Source: an uncultured bacterium (lineage in GTDB: Bacteria > Muiribacteriota > Ozemobacteria > Ozemobacterales > Ozemobacteraceae). Taken from it: a stretch of DNA of 64,000 nt. Location: the NCBI GenBank assembly GCA_937949615.1, contig CALEDQ010000027.1:1-64000 (forward strand), read 5' to 3'. Shown here one piece after another: positions 58,707 through 64,000 of this stretch. Within the stretch, counting starts at the first letter, position 1. Every line of letters begins with the position of its first letter. The notes beneath the pieces are model-generated. The model saw nothing but the letters and a program-made list of their open reading frames with translations, searched no databases and was not told the DNA's origin. The translations under genes and the position numbers were made by a program.

Positions 58707-59408
58707 ATGTCTATTGGCAATAAATATTTGCTTATTATGACAACTGCACTGCTTTGCATTTTTGCAACCTCAGCTTCGGCTCTTTCAATAAGAGTTCTCG
58801 AAGGTGGAATTCCGATAATCGATCCCGGCAAAATGATGGAAGACGGTCTGCGTCTTGGCAATACCGAACTTCTGCGCCAGGCCTGGCGTCATTATGAAGA
58901 TTCGGTGACGCTGCCGGAAAGCATGGGAAACGGCTATCTCGAACTTGGCCGTATCTATTTCTATCTGTCGCTGCTCGGCTCTTCAAATGAATCCGACTAC
59001 AATATCGCCGAACACTTTGCCAGACAGGCAATTGCCGATAATCCCGAAAACGCCGACGCCCACCATGCACTTGGTCTTATTCTCGCCGGCCGCGGTGCGT
59101 TTCTCGATGCATTCGAAGAGCTTACCCTCGCTCTGCACCTTAACCCGACCAATGAATTCCTGCTTGTAGACCTGGCATCGCTGCATCTTGCTCTGCATCA
59201 GCCGATCAAGACCATAGAATATCTTGAAGGCCGCTCGCACAAAACCGGCTGGGCCTATGTCGTACTGGCCATGGCCTGGTCACAGCAGAACCAGAAGGGC
59301 AAGGCGATTCTGAACCTGCTCAAGGCCCGCAAAATGGGCTTTGGCGGTTACTGGATCGACACAATGCTCGCTCAGTTCGCCGAAGAATTCAAACTTCCCC
59401 TGAAATAA
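58707..59408 (+). CDS. Secreted TPR protein
   Basis: A 233-residue exported protein. The signal peptide ends near SASA (about residue 26). TPR-like helices run from about 65 to 230 (ESMGNGYLELGRIYFYL, NAEDAHHALGLILAGRG-type repeat with NPENADAHHALGLIL, LTLALHLNPTNEFLLVDLASLHLAL). The start at 58707 has a perfect AGGAGG; an upstream ATG at 58662 lies in the leader. It stands alone between two minus-strand genes, with no partner in the operon. The function is unknown beyond protein-protein binding. Confidence 0.8.
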   Translation: MSIGNKYLLIMTTALLCIFATSASALSIRVLEGGIPIIDPGKMMEDGLRLGNTELLRQAWRHYEDSVTLPESMGNGYLELGRIYFYLSLLGSSNESDYNIAEHFARQAIADNPENADAHHALGLILAGRGAFLDAFEELTLALHLNPTNEFLLVDLASLHLALHQPIKTIEYLEGRSHKTGWAYVVLAMAWSQQNQKGKAILNLLKARKMGFGGYWIDTMLAQFAEEFKLPLK

Positions 59409-59431
59409 CCAAATTGCCCGGCGCCTGTATT

Positions 59432-59466
59432 TTCCCCGCTGCCCGGCGAAGACGGGCAGCGGGGAA
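59432..59466. terminator. Perfect 14-base inverted repeat between convergent genes
   Basis: TTCCCCGCTGCCCG (59432-59445), loop GCGAAGA and CGGGCAGCGGGGAA (59453-59466). It lies between two convergent stops and probably acts as a shared terminator, although T runs on both sides are poor. Confidence 0.6.
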
Positions 59467-59475
59467 TCTCATATT

Positions 59476-60039
59476 TCAGGTAACGTTGCGGTAGACGAAG
59501 ACCAGCAGAAACACACCACCAACGGCGAGCAGAATCGTCGTCAGCGGGTTCATATTGTATTGATATTTGAGTTTTTCAACCGGAGTGGGGGTGTATTCCG
59601 TCCAGCGCAGCATATCTTTGACGTGTTCGCGGTATTTTTCGATATTGCCGTAGCGCGCCGTCGTTTTACCCATCAAACGGTGTTCATGATACATGAAGGT
59701 TACGGTTTTCTCGCCTTCAAGAACGCCGTGCAGATCACAATACCACTGATAATCCTCGCGGCTGACCGCCGCCAGATAGTATTTGCAGTCGCGTGTTGGT
59801 GGCACAAGCTGCTCGGCAAAGTATTTTCGGTCGATCAGTGACATGGTAACCGTCTGGTAATTGGCCCATGAGGGCAGGCCTGAATCGTTTTCGGCGAGAA
59901 ACTTCGCCGTTGCTTCATTGAGCATTTTCAGATTGGCCCGACATTTGTTGTTGATGAGCTTGCCGGTGTCTTCGGCCTGCAGGCTTTGCGCAGTCATGCA
60001 CAAAAACACCCACAGCAGCAATAAAACTGTCTTTTTCAA
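59476..60039 (-). CDS. Exported C-tail-anchored protein with pilin-like cysteine domain
   Basis: A 187-residue protein with a signal peptide (1-22, ends SLQA) and a C-terminal membrane helix (about 165-184). In between, CRANLKMLNEATAKFLAEN near 33 and C..Y...C.LHG spacing (Cys85, Cys100, HG near 104) recall the body of pseudopilin-like proteins, where CxxNLK...CxxHG patterns occur. The prepilin N-terminal helix is absent. It would sit in the periplasm, anchored by its tail. It is not assigned to a known family; the pilin resemblance is inference. Confidence 0.65.
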   Translation of the reverse strand: MKKTVLLLLWVFLCMTAQSLQAEDTGKLINNKCRANLKMLNEATAKFLAENDSGLPSWANYQTVTMSLIDRKYFAEQLVPPTRDCKYYLAAVSREDYQWYCDLHGVLEGEKTVTFMYHEHRLMGKTTARYGNIEKYREHVKDMLRWTEYTPTPVEKLKYQYNMNPLTTILLAVGGVFLLVFVYRNVT

Positions 60040-60065
60040 TGCATATCCCCCTGAATAACTTCAAC

Positions 60066-60094
60066 TTGATTTTGCCAGAAGATACTGGTAAAAT
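60066..60094 (+). promoter_or_regulatory. Promoter of tRNA-Arg
   Basis: TTGATT (60066-60071), exact 17-base spacer, TAAAAT (60089-60094), 16 bases before the tRNA 5' end. Confidence 0.75.
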
Positions 60095-60110
60095 GCAAGC
60101 TATTAAAGCT

Positions 60111-60184
60111 GCGCCTATAGCTCAGGTGGATAGAGCACAGGATTCCTAATCCTGGGGTCCCAGGTTCGAGTCCTGGTAGGCGCG
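60111..60184 (+). tRNA. tRNA-Arg (anticodon CCT)
   Basis: The acceptor stem GCGCCTA (60111-60117) pairs with TAGGCGC (60177-60183), with G as discriminator. The anticodon arm is CAGGA-TTCCTAA-TCCTG, giving anticodon CCT for AGG codons. The T arm has GGTTCGAGTCC. CCA is not encoded; a run of seven T follows directly and may terminate transcription. Confidence 0.95.
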
Positions 60185-60346
60185 TTTTTTTATGCCCGAA
60201 AACTTTTTCAACCCCTGGCCGTATTGTTGTCATCGCAATGACGGTTGCTGATCATCGGTTGCTGGCTTGTGGAAGGAGCCGATACCGGTGTGAAAGAAGC
60301 CCAGGCAACTGCGTGAAACAAGCGATATTGCATTGTTTTTTAGGCC

Positions 60347-60375
60347 TTGACGGTTCTGGTTTAATTTCTTAAAAT
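60347..60375 (+). promoter_or_regulatory. Promoter of the secreted gene pair
   Basis: TTGACG (60347-60352), exact 17-base spacer, TAAAAT (60370-60375). A GGAGG site precedes the ATG at 60413. The 160 bases between the tRNA and this promoter contain only a short repeat of CGGTTGCTG and nothing I can name. Confidence 0.75.
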
Positions 60376-60412
60376 TGTTGTACATTACGTTATAAGCGTT
60401 CTGGAGGTCGAA

Positions 60413-61219
60413 ATGAAACGAAATCTGCTCCTCAGCGTATTGCTGCTTATCGCAGCGCTGACTTCCGGTAGTTCTTTCGCCGCTGGCGGCGAAGGTTTTG
60501 TGCCAGCCTGGCAGGTCGGCGATCGCTGGGTTCTCGAAGCCTCTTATCGCGATCTCAAGTCGGCAGGCGACGTCTGGTTGCCTCCGGTCAACTGGGTTTT
60601 CAAAGTTCGCGCCCGCAAAGAACTCAATGGTCAGGAATGCTACGTTCTGCACGTCTATGCCCGCGGTGGCGAAGTGAAGAACCAGGCCGTTCTTTATCTT
60701 TCGACAGCAGACCTTCGCCCGGTCAAAGTTCTCGATATTTTTCCGACTGCCGAAGGCATGAAGTTTTCTGAAAGAGATGTCGATCCAAACAGCTCTGAAC
60801 CTCTGGTTGCCGAAGATACCGTCGTTCCTTACGATCTGCCGGCATTTCCGATTACCCGTGCCAACAACGCCGTTCAGGGCGCCGATGGGTTTTCTGCCTA
60901 TCGTGGCCAGGCACTCGCCAAAAAATTTGCCAAAATCCGCAATATCGGCGGTTTGTCATTCAAGCGCACCGTCGCCCAGAAAAACAAGGCCCCCGATAAA
61001 CAGCACGCCGATACTTTTGCCGCCTATCGCTCACGCGGCGCCACCTATCAGGTTGAAATCGAAGAAGCTCGCGGCAGCACCAACATCACTCAGCTGTGGC
61101 AGCAGGGTTCGCCCTGGGCGGTTTCTTCAGAAAACCGTGATCGCAAAGTCAGACTGGTTCCCCCTTCCGCCCCGACGCCGCTGCCGGAATCAGGCCGCAA
61201 CAACGGAGGTGAATACTGA
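60413..61219 (+). CDS. Secreted protein of unknown function
   Basis: I do not recognise this 268-residue protein. A signal peptide occupies 1-23 (ends SSFA). A beta-rich part follows, with WQVGDRWVLEASY near 33, a VFKVRARKELNGQECYVLHVY strand pair and AVLYLSTADLRPVKVLD, a layout often seen in outer-envelope beta-domain proteins. The final 60 residues are Pro/Asn-rich and likely disordered. It is coupled by a one-base TGATG overlap to the transglutaminase-elicitor-like gene, so the two probably act together in the periplasm or outside the cell. Confidence 0.7.
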   Translation: MKRNLLLSVLLLIAALTSGSSFAAGGEGFVPAWQVGDRWVLEASYRDLKSAGDVWLPPVNWVFKVRARKELNGQECYVLHVYARGGEVKNQAVLYLSTADLRPVKVLDIFPTAEGMKFSERDVDPNSSEPLVAEDTVVPYDLPAFPITRANNAVQGADGFSAYRGQALAKKFAKIRNIGGLSFKRTVAQKNKAPDKQHADTFAAYRSRGATYQVEIEEARGSTNITQLWQQGSPWAVSSENRDRKVRLVPPSAPTPLPESGRNNGGEY

Positions 61220-62205
61220 TGAAAAAGCTTATTCTCATAGTTGCATTACTGGTTGTAACCGCTCCGTTCGCTGCCATTGCCAATGATGGCTCAGCCAAAG
61301 GCGAAATCAAGCCGGCCCCCTGGTCTGGTGACTGGTGGTCACGCAAAAAAGGTTTCATGGTCAAGGGCTGGCCCGGCCACAGCCCGTCACCGTTCGAAAA
61401 ATACGATGCCTATGCCCAGTCCCGCACCGGCAAAAACCCCGGTGCCCACGCCTGGGAATCAGACGTGCGCAATCATCATTACAATCCCAGCGCTGAAAAC
61501 TGGGAAGGCCACTGCAATGGCTGGTCAGCTGCCTCTATTCTCACCCCGGAACCCACCATTGCCCGCAATCGCAACGGCATCGAATTCAAGACGGCCGATC
61601 AGAAGGCAATCCTTTCTGAAGTCTATATGAATACCTATTGTAACTTTTACGGCAACCGTAACTGGGGCAATGCCGGCGACGACCGCGATGATATTTATCC
61701 CGACGAATTTCACCGCCTGCTGATAAATTATATTGCTTCAGGCAAAAGCGCCATGATCTGCGACATCGAAGCTGACCGCATGGTCTGGAACTACCCCCTT
61801 TATAAATTTGAATCAACCTGGACAACCGGCTGGTTCGACGACCGCAAACTTAAAGTTACCACCACCTGCTGGCTGGCTAATGATGATGTGCACCCCGATT
61901 ACGTCGGCACCAAATGGTTCACGGTCAGATATACCTACAACCTGATTCTCGACGAGAACAACAACATCGTTTCCGGCGAATGGACCGGCGAATCGCGCAA
62001 GAACCACCCCGACTTCGTCTGGGTTCCGACAGCCGATGCGCCGAATCCGCAGAATTCAAATCTCGAAAACCCGAGATTTGACCCGAAACTGGTTAAAGAA
62101 GTCTGCGAAGGCCCGGCCCGCCAGGATACCCGCAGCGGTGGCGATGTCAGAAACCCCGATATGCTGATTATGGAAGCAGGTCTGAACCCCGCCGACCTCT
62201 TTTAA
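61219..62205 (+). CDS. Secreted transglutaminase-elicitor-like protein
   Basis: A 328-residue exported protein with a signal peptide (1-22). The core has WEGHCNGWSAASIL at 95-108, matching the GxCxGWAxAAIL-type catalytic-Cys pattern of the transglutaminase-elicitor family (Phytophthora GP42-like, also in bacteria), followed by a DQKAILSEVY helix as in that family; Cys99 would be the nucleophile. Conserved aromatic and acidic segments follow (NRNWGNAGDDRDDIYPDEFHRLL, DIEADRMVWNYPLY). Transglutaminase-type crosslinking or a related reaction is likely but not certain. GGAGG precedes the start inside the upstream gene. A terminator follows. Confidence 0.7.
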   Translation: MKKLILIVALLVVTAPFAAIANDGSAKGEIKPAPWSGDWWSRKKGFMVKGWPGHSPSPFEKYDAYAQSRTGKNPGAHAWESDVRNHHYNPSAENWEGHCNGWSAASILTPEPTIARNRNGIEFKTADQKAILSEVYMNTYCNFYGNRNWGNAGDDRDDIYPDEFHRLLINYIASGKSAMICDIEADRMVWNYPLYKFESTWTTGWFDDRKLKVTTTCWLANDDVHPDYVGTKWFTVRYTYNLILDENNNIVSGEWTGESRKNHPDFVWVPTADAPNPQNSNLENPRFDPKLVKEVCEGPARQDTRSGGDVRNPDMLIMEAGLNPADLF

Positions 62206-62226
62206 GTAAGATTTTCCCGCAAAATC

Positions 62227-62260
62227 AGGGCTGCAGCCAACCGTGCCGCAGCCCTTTTTA
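62227..62260 (+). terminator. Intrinsic terminator of the secreted gene pair
   Basis: AGGGCTGC (62227-62234), a 13-base loop, GCAGCCCT (62248-62255), then a T run. Confidence 0.85.
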
Positions 62261-62295
62261 TTTCGCAATTTTTGCTGAGCCTGTGACGGCTTCAT

Positions 62296-62814
62296 ATGAT
62301 AAAATTGTCGGGTAACATGAAAAGCGGCCTGTTGAAAAGCTTGCTGAAACCGCGCAGCAGGGCGGCCATGACTTTTGTCGAAGTCATGATTGCCGGTCTG
62401 CTGATGACTGTCGTCTTCATCATCGGCTGGACAATATCGAGCAGTTTCACCGGGGTTTCAAAGGTGCGTAATTACGAGAACGCCATTTTTCTGGCGAATC
62501 AGGCGGTCGAGGCAATTCGTGCCGCTCGTTCATCTGAGCTGGGCACCGATGGCGACCCGGGTCACAATACACTGCTCGCCGACTTCAAGGCCGCTGACAA
62601 TCAGTATGACAAAAATCCTGATGGCTTTGTTCCGGTCGTCGAAATCGGTGGCGTTGAATACCGCCGTACCATCAGTATCAAAGATATCCCGTCTTCGAGC
62701 AAAGATTTTCCTTCCGGTCTGAAACTTATTCGCGTCAATGTCGCCTGGAAGTCTACAGACGACGGCAAACCCGTCGAATTCGAAGTCGTTACGACGCACA
62801 GCGACCAGTGGTGA
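62296..62814 (+). CDS. Prepilin-like protein (GspI-like), Ala at -1
   Basis: A 172-residue prepilin-like protein with the cleavage region AA|MTFVEVMIAGLL. Glu is at +5 but Ala, not Gly, is at -1, which is unusual for prepilin-peptidase substrates. The hydrophobic helix follows, then an FLANQAVEAIRAARSSE segment and a small beta domain, as in GspI/PilV-type minor pilins. The start could also be the ATG at 62317; neither has a strong Shine-Dalgarno. First gene of a three-gene minor-pseudopilin cluster in GspI-J-K order. Confidence 0.8.
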   Translation: MIKLSGNMKSGLLKSLLKPRSRAAMTFVEVMIAGLLMTVVFIIGWTISSSFTGVSKVRNYENAIFLANQAVEAIRAARSSELGTDGDPGHNTLLADFKAADNQYDKNPDGFVPVVEIGGVEYRRTISIKDIPSSSKDFPSGLKLIRVNVAWKSTDDGKPVEFEVVTTHSDQW

Positions 62815-62818
62815 AGCC

Positions 62819-63532
62819 ATGATCAGAGCCAAAAACCGCCGCCGTGCCGTGACCCTGATGGAAATCATCATCGTTGCCGGTCTGTTCTCCCTGCTGATGC
62901 TGGTTATTTATCGTCTGTTTTTCGCCGAAGTGCGCACCATAAAGACGGCGCTCGAACATATAGGCGTCAACGAGAGTGCCCGCCGCTTTTTCGCTCATCT
63001 TGGCAACGATATCCGCAATGCCAACTGGGTTGAATACCCGATTCAGACAAACCGACAGACAGTCGAAAAGCTGATGTACACCAATGAAGGCAAGGTGCTG
63101 GTGCTGCGCCGGCAGGTTTTTGACTTCGCCATCAAGCCACCCGCCCCTGAATTTCTGCGCGAAGAAATTATCGAATATCAGCTGCGCAAATGTGATGACG
63201 GCACCAGTGATTTGTTCCGTATTGCCAAAGGCGATCTGCCTGGGATGCCGGGCGGTGTTCATGAGAAAAAGGTCTGTGACGGAATCAGAGACATGCTGGT
63301 ATTTACTACCAACCGCAAGCCGGTCAATCTGAAGTCTTTCTCGCCGTCTTTGCCCTTCAAAAGTCTGATTACTCCAGAGCCTTACGAGCTTGACGGTACC
63401 GGGCCATATCTGGTGCATATCAGCGCTTCGTTCGTCAGAAAAGGTGATCCGCGCGACAGTTCAGAACGCATTGCGCATCGGGTGCGCACCTGTTTCAACG
63501 TCAGGGGCAAGCTGAACGGGGTGCACCCATGA
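62819..63532 (+). CDS. Prepilin-like protein (GspJ-like), Ala at -1
   Basis: A 237-residue prepilin-like protein with RRRA|VTLMEIIIVAGL: Ala at -1, Glu at +5. The rest is beta-rich with GspJ-like ARRFFAHLGNDIRNANWVEY after the helix. The start at 62819 (four bases after the previous stop) fits the cluster spacing; an in-frame ATG at 62738 lies inside the upstream gene. It overlaps the next gene by four bases. Confidence 0.8.
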   Translation: MIRAKNRRRAVTLMEIIIVAGLFSLLMLVIYRLFFAEVRTIKTALEHIGVNESARRFFAHLGNDIRNANWVEYPIQTNRQTVEKLMYTNEGKVLVLRRQVFDFAIKPPAPEFLREEIIEYQLRKCDDGTSDLFRIAKGDLPGMPGGVHEKKVCDGIRDMLVFTTNRKPVNLKSFSPSLPFKSLITPEPYELDGTGPYLVHISASFVRKGDPRDSSERIAHRVRTCFNVRGKLNGVHP

Positions 63533-64000
63533 GCAGACAGGCGCGGCGCGGGCAGGCGATTATCGTTGTTCTCATGGTCTGTCTCGTTCTTGGCATTCTC
63601 GCCGGGGCGATTCTGAACTTTCAGCGTGGGCAGATTCATCTGCTTTCAAAATCTGCGCGTGATTATCTGGCCCTCAGCGTTGCCGAGGCCGGTCTGCATT
63701 GCGTGCTCGCCGAAATGCGCGCCGATTACCAGTTCGTCACGCATGGCAACCCGTATATTCCGGCAGACGACTGGCCGTCTGCCAGTGAGAACCGCTACAA
63801 CCATCTGCAGAGTTTTGAACTGCTGCGTCTCGATAAAAACGAGCGCGGCACCTACAGTGGTTCGATCGAGCTGCCGGCAATGAAACAGTCAGGTAAGTTC
63901 AAGGTCAGGGTTAAGCTGATCAAGTCGCAGAACAGCGCCGAAAGCAAGACTGTCGATGAGTCGCACCGCTATTTTCTGCTTGAGGCGGTAGGGCAGGTCG
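63529..64000 (+). CDS. GspK/PilX-like minor pseudopilin, truncated at the window end
   Basis: An open frame of at least 157 residues that continues past the window edge. It begins with RRG|QAIIVVLMVCLVLGIL: Gly at -1 and no Glu at +5, which is the GspK/PilX pattern, then KSARDYLALSVAEAG, the typical helix following it. GspK-like proteins cap the pseudopilus tip with GspI and GspJ. It overlaps the GspJ-like gene as ATGA. Completes the I-J-K order of this cluster. Confidence 0.85.
   Translation, partial: MSRQARRGQAIIVVLMVCLVLGILAGAILNFQRGQIHLLSKSARDYLALSVAEAGLHCVLAEMRADYQFVTHGNPYIPADDWPSASENRYNHLQSFELLRLDKNERGTYSGSIELPAMKQSGKFKVRVKLIKSQNSAESKTVDESHRYFLLEAVGQV

Noticed and set aside
60111..60184. 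tRNA as an integration (att) site
   Set aside because: No integrase gene and no second copy of the tRNA 3' end are visible nearby.
60036..60233. A 65-residue open frame covering the tRNA
   Set aside because: It is the translation of the tRNA-Arg complement, which commonly yields an LPGLEPGT-type spurious peptide.
60185..60346. Short repeats (CGGTTGCTG twice) and the GTCAT-CGCA-ATGAC hairpin
   Set aside because: Too short and irregular to be a CRISPR, attachment site or RNA gene.

Overview
The window looks like a chromosome segment from a Gram-negative, non-proteobacterial bacterium. A Wza-like SLBB export protein, lipoprotein signals, two sets of type II-like minor pseudopilins and large SpoIIE-phosphatase/GGDEF receptors point to a diderm. 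The style recalls Candidatus Riflebacteria/Ozemobacteria, but this is an inference from gene content and not a phylogenetic result. Genes are densely packed, with many ATGA/TGATG overlaps, and the coding style is even throughout. I see no phage, insertion sequence, integron or CRISPR array.

Layout. (1) 1-4970, plus strand: a stand-alone FlhB C-terminal-like protein overlapping YraN, a six-SLBB polysaccharide-export protein, and an ATP-cone/uridine-kinase-like protein ending at a strong terminator. (2) 4996-16204, minus strand: a complete F-type ATP synthase operon (atpZ-I-B-E-F-H-A-G-D-C) followed by an amylase-fold protein and YjbQ, with a glycogen-debranching-type enzyme upstream. The c subunit carries Na+-type ligands and subunit b has a lipoprotein-like N-terminal extension. 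(3) 16276-20044, plus strand: polA and an overlapping alpha/beta hydrolase. (4) 20041-27754, minus strand: the translation/RNA operon rimP-nusA-infB-ylxP-rbfA-nrnA-truB-ribF, with a clear promoter and structured leader. (5) 27805-37210: a peptide-binding lipoprotein whose 5' end contains a hairpin repeat, a DedA/YqaA-like membrane protein, two convergent paralogous receptor phosphatases that overlap tail to tail, and recA. (6) 37375-46964: anmK, then a minus-strand run with a sugar ABC importer (binding protein and two permeases, no ATPase), a second DHH phosphoesterase, a TPR protein, a membrane-anchored unknown and a secreted two-domain protein. (7) 47030-58634, minus strand: a tight operon with a GGDEF receptor, two prepilin-like proteins, a degenerate SpoIIE-like membrane protein, ispG, a secreted propeller-like protein and a fused MFS/spermidine-synthase-like protein. 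(8) 58707-64000: a TPR protein, a pilin-like-domain membrane protein, tRNA-Arg(CCT), a secreted pair including a transglutaminase-elicitor-like protein, and a GspI/J/K-like minor-pseudopilin cluster that runs off the window.

How they fit together. Housekeeping blocks (ATP synthase, translation/RNA operon, polA, recA) alternate with envelope and signalling blocks. Three large receptors (30335, 33144, 55470) share one membrane sensor plan but end in two different outputs, PP2C phosphatase or diguanylate cyclase. The cyclase is co-transcribed with pseudopilins, suggesting c-di-GMP or partner-switch control of a pilus/secretion apparatus. The least expected items are the b-subunit lipobox, the ATP-cone kinase fusion, the hairpin repeat that supplies codons to a lipoprotein, and the cyclase/pilin/pseudophosphatase operon.
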